Assembly: GCA_036277635.1 (NCBI GenBank)
Contig: DASUMP010000267.1
Span: 1 to 20,458, forward strand
Direction: 5' to 3'
Source of the DNA: DASUMP01 sp036277635
Lineage (GTDB): Bacteria; Actinomycetota; Acidimicrobiia; IMCC26256; PALSA-610
Length of the DNA stretch: 20,458 nt
In this document: in pieces, positions 1 through 6,917 of the stretch
Numbering within the stretch: the first letter of the stretch is position 1
Layout of the letters: every line of letters begins with the position of its first letter
Program-made: the position numbers and the translations under genes
The notes under the pieces: generated by a model
What the model was told of the DNA's origin: nothing
Database searches by the model: none
The model's input: only the letters and a program-made list of their open reading frames with translations

Positions 1-632
1 TCGGCGAGCGCGTGCGCACCCGCACCGTCGTCGCGGGCCTGCTCGGTTTCGGCGGCGTCGCGCTCCTCGTGTTGCGAGCGAGCGCCCAGCTCGACACCGT
101 CGGCGTGCTCGCCGGACTCGCGGGCGCCGCGTCGATGGCGACCGGGGTCGTCTTCACGAAGCGGTGGGGACGACCCGTCCCGCTGCTCGCGTTCACGTCG
201 TGGCAGCTCCTCGCCGGTGGACTCGTGCTCGCGCCGGTCGCGCTGGTCGTCGAGGGAGCGCCGCCGGCGTTCACGCTCGAGAACGTGGCCGGCTACGCGT
301 GGCTCGCGACCGGCGGCGGGGCGGTGGCGTACGCGCTGTGGTTCCGGGGCATCGAACGACTCCCCGTCGCTCGCGTGTCGCTGCTCGGGCTCGTCGCCCC
401 GGTCGTCGCGACGCTCGCGGGCTTGATCGTGCTCGACCAGACGTTCACGCTCGCCCAGCTGGTGGGGATCGTGGCGGTGCTCAGCGCACTGTGGATCGGC
501 CAGCGCGTCCCGAAACCCACGTCCATTGCCGCGATCTCCCTCCAGACGCGGGAGATCGCTGCAATGAACGAGGGGGGCGAGGGAGACGACGGTCAGACGC
601 GGATGACGGCGAGGCTGGGCGCGGCGGCGTAG
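1..632 (+). CDS. EamA-family (DMT superfamily) transporter, 5' end outside window
   Basis: Membrane transporter of the drug/metabolite (EamA) superfamily; the substrate cannot be told from sequence. The frame is open from base 3 with no convincing start, and the first residues (GERVRTRTVVAGLLGFGGVA) match the family's linker-plus-helix before the second EamA repeat, so the N-terminal half lies upstream of the window. Alternating hydrophobic helices follow, with conserved-looking patches such as AYALWFRGIERLP and the late LVGIVAVLSALWIGQR helix. The family fold ends near base 520. The remaining roughly 40 residues are hydrophilic, contain a strong hairpin in the DNA (525-565) and overlap the 3' end of the opposing toxin gene by 40 bases, so the tail may be read-through of a lost stop codon rather than a functional domain. 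Family call is confident; specificity unknown. Confidence 0.8.
   Translation, partial: GERVRTRTVVAGLLGFGGVALLVLRASAQLDTVGVLAGLAGAASMATGVVFTKRWGRPVPLLAFTSWQLLAGGLVLAPVALVVEGAPPAFTLENVAGYAWLATGGGAVAYALWFRGIERLPVARVSLLGLVAPVVATLAGLIVLDQTFTLAQLVGIVAVLSALWIGQRVPKPTSIAAISLQTREIAAMNEGGEGDDGQTRMTARLGAAA
525..565. terminator. Strong inverted repeat, probable bidirectional terminator between convergent genes
   Basis: Arms 525-540 and 550-565 are 16 bases each with a single mismatch, around a 9-base loop (541-549). The structure sits about 28 bases beyond the toxin stop codon on the minus strand and inside the non-conserved tail of the EamA reading frame on the plus strand. There is no clear T-tract on either side, so factor-independent termination is uncertain. 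The position between two convergent genes is what favours a terminator role. Confidence 0.55.
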
Positions 633-976
633 TCGTCGTCCTGGGTGACGACGGCGATGCCGTGCGCGATCGCGGTCGCGGCGATCCACGAGTCGTTCAG
701 TGGCATACGGCGGCCGGCTTCGCGGAGCCGCACGCGCAGCGACGCCCACGCGTCGGCAACCGCGGCGTCGATCGGAATCGGCTCGAGCGACTGCACGAGC
801 GTGAGCGTGGCGAGGCGCACGTCGCGCGCGAGCAGGTCGGTGGCCAGGAGCACGCCCGCGCGCAGCTCGCCCAGCGTGATCACCGACACGGCGAGCTCGT
901 CGGGGAGTGCGCCGACGTCGAGCGCGCGCCCCGACTCGCGCGCGACGAAGACGCTCGTGTCGGCGAGACCTCTCAC
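593..976 (-). CDS. vapC: PIN-domain toxin of a type II toxin-antitoxin pair (VapC-like)
   Basis: Predicted 127-residue PIN-domain ribonuclease, the usual VapC size. The acidic residues that bind metal in PIN nucleases are recognisable: D6 in LADTSV, E37 in TLGELRAGV, D95 in LNDSWIAATA and D113 in VVTQDDDY. VapC toxins cleave RNA, often initiator tRNA or the 23S sarcin-ricin loop; the target here is unknown. The chosen GTG start (976) overlaps the antitoxin TGA in a GTGA junction, implying translational coupling and antitoxin-first order. All four acidic residues are present, so it looks intact. The last 40 bases overlap the convergent EamA frame. The family call is confident; the vapC symbol is by family, not by proven orthology. 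Confidence 0.85.
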   Translation of the reverse strand: MRGLADTSVFVARESGRALDVGALPDELAVSVITLGELRAGVLLATDLLARDVRLATLTLVQSLEPIPIDAAVADAWASLRVRLREAGRRMPLNDSWIAATAIAHGIAVVTQDDDYAAAPSLAVIRV

Positions 977-1218
977 GAGTCGAGGTCGTCGGTGGTGTCG
1001 GGCGCGAGCGAGGCCACGTCGGCGGCCAGCTGCGGGTCGGCCTGGACGAGCCGCCGGACGAACTCGTCGCGGCGGATCCACCGGGACCGCGCGGCCAGCG
1101 GCGCCAGCACCGCGACCGGGCGCCCGCTCACGGTGATGGTCACCGCTTCGCCCGCCTCGACCCGTTCGAGCACGCCCCGGGTGTCGTTGCGCAGCTCCCG
1201 TGCCGCCACGTCGCTCAT
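973..1218 (-). CDS. Phd/YefM-type antitoxin, partner of the PIN toxin
   Basis: An 81-residue antitoxin. The N-terminal half (MSDVAARELRNDTRGVLERV, then EAGEAVTITVSGRPVAVLAP) is the typical Phd/YefM DNA-binding fold. The C-terminal half (about residues 45-81: WIRRDEFVRRL, then acidic DPQLAADVASLAPDTTDDLDS) would wrap and block the toxin. It is expected to repress its own promoter together with the toxin. The ATG at 1218 was chosen because it begins the conserved MSDVA segment; an in-frame extension of six codons upstream runs into the operator palindrome and is unlikely. There is no Shine-Dalgarno sequence, and a TACGGT hexamer ends six bases before the ATG, so the message may be leaderless. 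Confidence 0.87.
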   Translation of the reverse strand: MSDVAARELRNDTRGVLERVEAGEAVTITVSGRPVAVLAPLAARSRWIRRDEFVRRLVQADPQLAADVASLAPDTTDDLDS

Positions 1219-1224
1219 GCGACA

Positions 1225-1243
1225 ACCGTAGCACAAGTGCTAC
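1225..1243 (-). promoter_or_regulatory. Toxin-antitoxin autoregulatory operator and overlapping -10 element
   Basis: A perfect inverted repeat, GTAGCAC-AA-GTGCTAC, occupies 1228-1243, directly before the antitoxin gene. On the minus strand a -10-like TACGGT (1230-1225) overlaps the proximal arm and lies six bases from the antitoxin ATG. Short palindromes at this place are the usual binding sites for Phd/YefM antitoxin dimers, so bound complex would occlude the promoter. The palindrome is seen directly; the function is inferred. Confidence 0.65.
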
Positions 1244-1355
1244 AGACCCGCCTCGAACCGGCGCGGCCGGCGGGACACCCGTGCGACGCGGCGCGCGCCA
1301 GAAAGAACTCTGAGGAGGACGTGGACGCCGGCGCCCCGCAGGAGGTGAGTGTGGG

Positions 1356-2756
1356 TCAGCCGCGGCCGCGGTAGGTGGCGCGGCCGGCGAGGGCGTCTTT
1401 GTTGAGGCGCTTGGTGAGGTGGAGGCCCTCGAGCACGAACTCGATCGCGGAGGCGACGGCGGCGGGCGACTCGCCGACGCCGAGGTCGGCGAGGACTTCG
1501 CGGGTGCCGGGGAGGGTGGCGAGCAGGTCGGCGTAGTCGGCGGACGGCACGTCTTCGCCGGTGTTCACGGTGAGCCCGCCCTCGAATGCGGTGACGATCG
1601 CGCCGAGGCGCTCGGTCGGGACGCGGTGCCGGAAGACGTCGAGGATCGCTGCCTTGATGATGCGCTCGAGCACCGCACCGTCGCGGCCCTCGTCGATCGT
1701 CTCGATCTCGACCTTGCCGCTCGTGGACGCGGCGAGCGCGTCGAGGTCGGAGACGCGCGGCACGACCTCGCGCTCGCCCGCGGTGAGCGCACGCCGGGTC
1801 GCGTTGGCGACGAGGATCTCGTAGTTCGCGATCGACAGGCGCGCGGAGACGCCGGAGCGTTGGTTCACGTGCGGTGAGCGGCGCGCGAGCTGGCTGATCT
1901 CGGCGACGATCTCGGTCATGAACGCGGGCACGTTGACCGTGAGCTCGTCGGAGACGAGCGGCCGCGCTTCCTGGTCGATGATCGCCATCTCGAGCTCGGC
2001 ATCGAGCGGGTAGTGCGTGCGGATCTGCGAACCGAAGCGGTCCTTCAGCGGCGTGATGATGCGACCGCGGTTCGTGTAGTCCTCCGGGTTCGCCGACGCG
2101 ACGAGCACTACATCGAGCGGGAGGCGGATCTTGTAGCCGCGGATCTGCACGTCGCGCTCTTCGAGCACGTTCAGCAGCCCGACCTGGATGCGCTCGGCGA
2201 GGTCGGGGAGCTCGTTGATCGCGAAGATGCCGCGGTTCGTGCGCGGCACGAGCCCGTAGTGGATCGTGAGCTCGTCGGAGAGGTACCGACCCTCCGCGAC
2301 CTTGATCGGGTCGACCTCACCGATGAGATCCGCGATCGACGTGTCGGGGGTGGCGAGCTTCTCGCCGAAGCGCCGGTCGCGGTGCACCCACTCGATCGGC
2401 GTGTCCTCGCCGCGGTCGGCGATGAGGTGGCGCGCGTGCTGTGACACGGGGTGGAACGGGTCGTCGTTGATCTCGCTGCCGGCGACGATCGGCATCCACT
2501 CGTCGAGCAGGTTGGTGAGCGAGCGGATGATGCGCGTCTTCGCCTGCCCGCGCTCGCCGAGGAAGATCACGTCGTGGCCCGCGAGCAGCGCGTTCGCGAG
2601 CTGCGGGAGCACGGTGTCCTCGTAGCCGACGACGCCGTCGACGAGGGGGGTGCCGGCAGCGAGCGCGGCGATCGCGTTGGCGCGGATCTCCTCCTTGACG
2701 GGGCGCGAGGTCCACCCGCTCGCCCGCAGCTCCCCGAGCGTCGACGGTCGCGTCAT
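1356..2756 (-). CDS. MoxR/magnesium-chelatase-like AAA+ ATPase
   Basis: A 466-residue cytoplasmic AAA+ ATPase of the magnesium chelatase I/MoxR group. Visible motifs: Walker A GERGQAKT (residues 67-74), Walker B with an Asn-Glu ending in GIFAINELPDL (176-186), sensor 1 in VLVASANPED (217-226) and the arginine-finger region PLKDRFGSQIRTHYP (236-250). A helical C-terminal part follows to residue 466. Such ATPases usually remodel a partner protein together with a VWA-domain protein, but no VWA gene lies beside it here. The ATG at 2756 was preferred over the GTG three codons upstream because a GGAG lies about nine bases before it, while it would nearly abut the GTG. It follows the pst operon on the same strand after a 73-base gap with a palindromic structure. 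Client unknown. Confidence 0.85.
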   Translation of the reverse strand: MTRPSTLGELRASGWTSRPVKEEIRANAIAALAAGTPLVDGVVGYEDTVLPQLANALLAGHDVIFLGERGQAKTRIIRSLTNLLDEWMPIVAGSEINDDPFHPVSQHARHLIADRGEDTPIEWVHRDRRFGEKLATPDTSIADLIGEVDPIKVAEGRYLSDELTIHYGLVPRTNRGIFAINELPDLAERIQVGLLNVLEERDVQIRGYKIRLPLDVVLVASANPEDYTNRGRIITPLKDRFGSQIRTHYPLDAELEMAIIDQEARPLVSDELTVNVPAFMTEIVAEISQLARRSPHVNQRSGVSARLSIANYEILVANATRRALTAGEREVVPRVSDLDALAASTSGKVEIETIDEGRDGAVLERIIKAAILDVFRHRVPTERLGAIVTAFEGGLTVNTGEDVPSADYADLLATLPGTREVLADLGVGESPAAVASAIEFVLEGLHLTKRLNKDALAGRATYRGRG

Positions 2757-2789
2757 CGCGTGCACTCTCCGATCCTGGACGGTGCGGGC

Positions 2790-2830
2790 AGCGTACGGCG
2801 GGCGCCGGCCGGCCGGTACTCGCGTACGCT
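2790..2830. promoter_or_regulatory. Nested palindrome between the pst operon and the AAA+ gene (terminator and/or promoter)
   Basis: An 8-base inverted repeat, AGCGTACG (2790-2797) and CGTACGCT (2823-2830), encloses a 12-base palindrome, CCGGCCGGCCGG (2805-2816). It begins at the last base of the lipoprotein stop codon, so it may end the pst transcript. On the minus strand its distal arm carries TACGCT (2795-2790), a -10-like hexamer in the right direction for the AAA+ gene. No T-tract is present. Both roles are inference. Confidence 0.4.
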
Positions 2831-3396
2831 CAGGAGTCGGTGCCGAGCTCCGACGGGTCGTAGTCGGGGTCGAGGGACACGAGCCCGCTCAACACGCGTT
2901 CGCCGTAGGACTGGCCGTCGAACACGAGCGCCACCGGCAGCGCGTCGGCGTCGGGCAGCACGTACACGAGCGTGCCGGTCACCTCTTCGTCGGATGCCAT
3001 CGGCACACCCAGGATCGGCTCGACGCCGCGCGTGGCCGTGGGGGTGACCGACTGGCCGCTGTCGACGTAGACGCGGAACGACGACGGGTCGAGGGTCAGC
3101 ACGTCGACCGCGCCGTTGCGGATCGTGACGTCGAGCGCGATCGTCCGGCTCCCCGACGCGCTCGCGGGGCGGTACGGGTCGATGATCTCGTGCACGGTGA
3201 GCTGCACGTTGCCGAGACCGACGCGTGCGCCGAGCGCGTACGGGATCGCGTTGATGTCGGTCGGGAGCGGCGGCAACGGCTCCGGGATCGACGTGGTCGT
3301 CGTCGAGTCCGCTTCGCTCGCGCTGCTCTCGCCGTTGCAGGACGCGCCCAGCGCACCCACGACCAGCGCGAGCAGGATTGCGACGTACCGCTTCAC
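2830..3396 (-). CDS. Small exported (probable lipo-)protein, last gene of the pst operon
   Basis: A 188-residue exported protein. Residues 1-20 form a signal peptide ending LGASC, with Cys20 as probable lipidation site; the -3 residue is Gly rather than the usual Leu, so the lipobox is imperfect. A Ser/Thr/Pro-rich linker follows (about 21-45), then a beta-rich domain (about 55-185) with patterns such as VQLTVHEI, TIALDVTIRNG and SSFRVYVDSG. This resembles the DUF4352/telokin-like extracellular domains found in actinobacterial and Firmicute lipoproteins. The GTG start overlaps the pstS stop (GTGA, 3393-3396), so it is co-translated with the phosphate-binding protein. A role as accessory to phosphate capture is inferred only from that coupling. 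Confidence 0.75.
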   Translation of the reverse strand: MKRYVAILLALVVGALGASCNGESSASEADSTTTTSIPEPLPPLPTDINAIPYALGARVGLGNVQLTVHEIIDPYRPASASGSRTIALDVTIRNGAVDVLTLDPSSFRVYVDSGQSVTPTATRGVEPILGVPMASDEEVTGTLVYVLPDADALPVALVFDGQSYGERVLSGLVSLDPDYDPSELGTDS

Positions 3397-4937
3397 GCGA
3401 TCTCCTTCCGGCGCCGCATCACTGCGGCGAGCGTGGGCGGACCGAACACGCCGGCCAACACCACCAGCACCGCGGCCACGTAGACCGCGAGCGGGAGCGG
3501 CTCGTCGTCGGTCGGGATGCGCACCGACGCCGCGATCGCGCCCGAGCCGTCACCGACCACGTCGCCACCGAGCCCGCCGTCGCCGACACCCACGCCGCCG
3601 TCGACGACCGTCCCGTCGCCACCGGCGCCCGAGCCGGTTCCGGCTCCGGTCCCACCGCCGGAGCCGGAACCGCTCCCCCCTCCCGAGCCCGAGGAGCCCG
3701 GCGCGGTCGTGCCCGGTGTGTTCTTCGCGTCGTCGGGCGGCGGCGGCGAGGCACCGGTGATGAAGTTCCCGGTGATCGTGGGGTTCGCGCACTGCGCGAT
3801 CGGCGGCGGCGCCGGAGCGCCGGGGATCTTGCGCACCGCGGCGAAGCCGTTCTCCACGAGCACCTTCGGCAGCGGTGAGTAACCGAGCTGTTCGGCCTTC
3901 TGCTGCCCCGCGCAGAGGAAGTAGAGGATGAAGCGGCCGAGTGTCGTGCCTTCCTCGCGCGAGAAGCGATCCGTCACCGACGTCGGCACGATCATGTAGC
4001 TGTAGCTCGACACCGGGTAGGCGCGGTTGTCGGGGAACGTGTACACGTTGCCGAGGTTCTGGGTGCCGTCGGGGTTGAACCGCGCGCCTTGCAGCGCGAT
4101 GGCGACGGCCTGCGCGGTGGGCTGCACGAAGTAGCCCGCCTTGTTGAGCACCGACGCGACCGGGAAGCCCCGCTCCTTCGCGTAGCCGTACTCGACGTAG
4201 GTGATCGCGCCGTTGTTGTACGGGGCGGCGACGAAGTTGGCGACGCCATCGGAGAACTGCTGCGCGGCAGAGCCGGGGAACGGCGGGTAGAGCGACGTCG
4301 CCGGACACGAGCTGCCGAGTCCGACGCGCTGGCAGAACGCCCGCCACACGTCGGGTGTCTGGCTGGCCATGAACGCGGTGAACTGGGCCGAGGTCCCCGA
4401 ACCGTCCGAGCGGATGACCGGCTTGATCGCGAGGTTCGGGAGCCGGCGGTTCGGGTTCTCCCGCGCGATCTCCGCGTGGTTCCAGTTCGTGATCGCGCCG
4501 GTGAAGATCCTGGCGACCGTCGCCGGTGAGAGCCGCAGGTCGGTGACGCGCTGGCCGTTCACGACGAGGTGGTACATGAAGCTCGTGCCGCCCGCGACGA
4601 TCGGCAGGTACGCGTACGGCCGTCGCTTCGCGGCTTCGATCTCGTTCGTTCCGCCCGCGCTGCCGTCTTGGAACGGGATCTCGGAGACCGCGAAGTCGAC
4701 TTGGCCGTTGATGTAGAACTGCCGGCCCGCGCTCGATCCGACGCCTTGGTAGTTCACGGTCAACCCCTGCGACGCGACGTCGGCGCGCCACTGGTCGACG
4801 GCGATCTGGCTCCACGTCGAACCGGCCCCGTCGACGGGCGACGCGGCGTGAGCGGCCGACGGCAGCGCGACGACGAGCGTCGCGGCGGCGAGTCCGGCGG
4901 CGGCAAGACGAGCGACGGCGGCACGGATCGCGCTCAT
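3393..4937 (-). CDS. pstS: Phosphate ABC transporter substrate-binding protein, C-terminally membrane-anchored
   Basis: A 514-residue PstS-type phosphate-binding protein. A Sec signal peptide (1-31, ending SAAHA) has no lipobox Cys. The binding fold covers about 32-390 with hallmark phosphate-loop segments GAGSTW (37-42), YQGVGSSAG (63-71), DFAVSEIPF (81-89) and RSDGSGTSAQF (176-186). After residue 395 comes a Pro/Thr then Gly/Ser-rich linker (to about 470), a membrane helix (about 482-505) and a basic RRRK end. Anchoring is therefore by a C-terminal helix instead of lipid. The ATG at 4937 overlaps the pstB stop (ATGA), fixing the start. The gene is fourth in its operon, whereas pstS usually comes first. 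The family assignment is secure; phosphate specificity follows from the PstCAB context. Confidence 0.92.
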   Translation of the reverse strand: MSAIRAAVARLAAAGLAAATLVVALPSAAHAASPVDGAGSTWSQIAVDQWRADVASQGLTVNYQGVGSSAGRQFYINGQVDFAVSEIPFQDGSAGGTNEIEAAKRRPYAYLPIVAGGTSFMYHLVVNGQRVTDLRLSPATVARIFTGAITNWNHAEIARENPNRRLPNLAIKPVIRSDGSGTSAQFTAFMASQTPDVWRAFCQRVGLGSSCPATSLYPPFPGSAAQQFSDGVANFVAAPYNNGAITYVEYGYAKERGFPVASVLNKAGYFVQPTAQAVAIALQGARFNPDGTQNLGNVYTFPDNRAYPVSSYSYMIVPTSVTDRFSREEGTTLGRFILYFLCAGQQKAEQLGYSPLPKVLVENGFAAVRKIPGAPAPPPIAQCANPTITGNFITGASPPPPDDAKNTPGTTAPGSSGSGGGSGSGSGGGTGAGTGSGAGGDGTVVDGGVGVGDGGLGGDVVGDGSGAIAASVRIPTDDEPLPLAVYVAAVLVVLAGVFGPPTLAAVMRRRKEIA

Positions 4938-5782
4938 CCGAAACGCCCGCTGACGTAGTCGAACGTGCGCGGATCGTCGGGCTCGCTGAAGACCCGCTCG
5001 GTGGGGCCGGTCTCCACGACTCGTCCCGGTTCGTTCTCGGCGGCGAGGAAGAACGCGCAGCGCTGCGAGACGCGCTGCGCCTGTTGCATGTTGTGGGTGA
5101 CGATCACGATCGTGATCGTCTGCTGGAGCTCCGCGATGGTCTCCTCGATGCGTCGCGTCGACGTCGGGTCGAGCGCGGAGCACGGCTCGTCCATCAAGAG
5201 GACCTGCGGCTCCACCGCGAGCGAGCGCGCGATGCACAGCCGCTGTTGTTGACCACCCGAGAGCGCGCGACCGGGGTCACCGAGGCGGTGCTTCACCTCG
5301 TTCCAGAGCCCGGCGCGGCGCAGGCAGGTCTCGACGACCTCTTCGCGACGCTGCCGGTCGAGCTTCGTGCCCGAGAGTCGCAGGCCCGAGACGACGTTCT
5401 CGGCGACCGTCATCGCCGGGAACGGGTTCGGCTTCTGGAACACCATCCCGATGCGACGGCGCACCTCGGTGACGGGCACGCCGGCGCGATAGATGTCGAC
5501 CCCGTCGAGCAGCACGTCGCCGGCGAGCGCGGCGCTCGGCACCAGCTCGTGCATGCGGTTGAGCGTGCGCAGGAACGTCGACTTGCCGCACCCGGACGGC
5601 CCGATGAGGGCGGTGACCTCGCGCGGGCGCATGACCAGGTTCACGTCCTCGAGCACCTTGTTGTCGCCGAACCAGCACGCGACACGGCGGGTCTCGATCC
5701 CCACCGCGCCACCGACCTGTGGCTCGACGGCGGCGGCGGCGACGGCGGCCGGCGTCATCTCGGGTGCGTCGACTGCACTCAC
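4934..5782 (-). CDS. pstB: Phosphate ABC transporter ATP-binding protein
   Basis: A 282-residue ATPase that powers PstCA-mediated phosphate import. Motifs: Walker A GPSGCGKST (61-69), PstB-typical FQKPNPFP at the Q-loop (115-122), ABC signature LSGGQQQRL (174-182), Walker B LLMDEPCSALDP (195-206) and H-switch THNMQQA (229-235). The length is normal for PstB apart from about 25 extra Ala/Val-rich N-terminal residues. The GTG at 5782 overlaps the pstA TGA and has GGAGAGG six bases upstream, which decides the start over longer readings. It is coupled at both ends, to pstA and pstS. Confidence 0.96.
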   Translation of the reverse strand: MSAVDAPEMTPAAVAAAAVEPQVGGAVGIETRRVACWFGDNKVLEDVNLVMRPREVTALIGPSGCGKSTFLRTLNRMHELVPSAALAGDVLLDGVDIYRAGVPVTEVRRRIGMVFQKPNPFPAMTVAENVVSGLRLSGTKLDRQRREEVVETCLRRAGLWNEVKHRLGDPGRALSGGQQQRLCIARSLAVEPQVLLMDEPCSALDPTSTRRIEETIAELQQTITIVIVTHNMQQAQRVSQRCAFFLAAENEPGRVVETGPTERVFSEPDDPRTFDYVSGRFG

Positions 5783-6915
5783 GCGAGTCCTCTCCTCTGC
5801 AGGTTCCAGCGGCGGAGCCGTCCGATGTGGTCGGGCCCTCGACCGCCGATGAGCCGGGCGATCACGAACAGCACGAGCACGAGCCCGACGAGCACGAGGG
5901 CGCCGGTCCAGGCCCGTTGGATCTGCGCCTCGGCGGGAAGGCGCACGAGACGGAACACGAAGTACGGCAGCGCGTCCTGCTTGCCTTCGAGCGGGTTCGC
6001 GTTCATCACGAACGCGCCGCCGATCGTGAGGATCAGCGGCGCGGTCTCGCCGATCACGCGCGCGATGCCGAGGATCACCGCGGTCGCGAGGCCCGAGCGT
6101 GCGGTCGGCAGCACGACCTGGCCCACCATGCGCGCCTCGGTCCCCCCCAGCGCGAGTCCAGCCTCCCGCAGCCCGCCGGGCACGAGCCGCAGCACGACCT
6201 CGGATGTGCGCGTGACGGTCGGGAGAAACAAGACGGCGAGCGCGAGCGCACCGGCGAGTCCGTTCTGCTCGTTGCCGAGCGCCAGGATCCACGACGCGTA
6301 CACGAACAGTCCCGCGACGATCGACGGGACGGCGCTCATCGCGTCGGTGAACATCCGCAGCGGACGGGCGAGCCGCCCTCGCACCTCGTTGAGGTAGATC
6401 GCGCTGAGGATCCCGAGCGGCACCGCGATGAACGTCGCGAGCCCGACCTGTTGGAGCGTGCCGACGATCGCGTGGGCGCCACCGCCCTCGGTCGCCGTGC
6501 TCAACGACCCGACGAACTCCTGGTCTTCCACGAAGAACTGCGGCCGGAGCGCGTGGTATCCGCGCCCGATCACATACACGAGGATCAGCACGAGCGGGAC
6601 GAACACCGCGACGCCGCCCGACCAGACGACGACGCGCGCGAGCTGATCGCGAGCGCGGAGCGCGCCGTGGACCTGCCAGCTCACGTAGCCGACCGTGGCG
6701 ACGAACGCCACGTACCAGCAGACCCAGAACCCGACGATCCCCGACAACGGCGTGAGGCGCTCGTACACGAGCCACGTGAGCGCGAGCGCCGAAGCCGCCG
6801 AACCCCCGATGACGAACATCTCGGTCGGGTCGACCGCACGCACGCGCACGCGCTCTTCTGAGGGCTCGGGGATGCGGGCAACCGCGCGAACGGGCGGTTC
6901 GACGAGCGCGGTCAC
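5779..6915 (-). CDS. pstA: Phosphate ABC transporter permease
   Basis: A 378-residue inner-membrane permease that pairs with PstC to form the phosphate channel. The binding-protein-dependent permease core runs from about residue 150, with the EAA loop at about 251-271 (EAGLALGGTEARMVGQVVLP) and PstA-like VIGETAPLIL (288-297). It is about 80 residues longer than usual: two extra hydrophobic segments (about 35-52 and 58-80) precede the normal first helix (about 95-117). The GTG at 6915 lies two bases after the pstC stop and is the only start compatible with the tight spacing. It ends in a GTGA overlap with pstB. Confidence 0.94.
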   Translation of the reverse strand: MTALVEPPVRAVARIPEPSEERVRVRAVDPTEMFVIGGSAASALALTWLVYERLTPLSGIVGFWVCWYVAFVATVGYVSWQVHGALRARDQLARVVVWSGGVAVFVPLVLILVYVIGRGYHALRPQFFVEDQEFVGSLSTATEGGGAHAIVGTLQQVGLATFIAVPLGILSAIYLNEVRGRLARPLRMFTDAMSAVPSIVAGLFVYASWILALGNEQNGLAGALALAVLFLPTVTRTSEVVLRLVPGGLREAGLALGGTEARMVGQVVLPTARSGLATAVILGIARVIGETAPLILTIGGAFVMNANPLEGKQDALPYFVFRLVRLPAEAQIQRAWTGALVLVGLVLVLFVIARLIGGRGPDHIGRLRRWNLQRRGLA

Positions 6916-6917
6916 GA

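Noticed and set aside
164..1231. Plus-strand open frame across the toxin-antitoxin region
   Set aside because: It is Arg-rich low-complexity sequence, antisense to the PIN toxin and antitoxin whose motifs are clear.
3550..3700. Short tandem-like GC-rich repeats
   Set aside because: They are the codons of the Gly/Ser linker in PstS, not an independent repeat element or CRISPR.
4938..5237. N-terminal extension of PstS into pstB
   Set aside because: The extension lies inside pstB in another frame. The ATG at 4937 with the ATGA overlap and a proper signal peptide is convincing.
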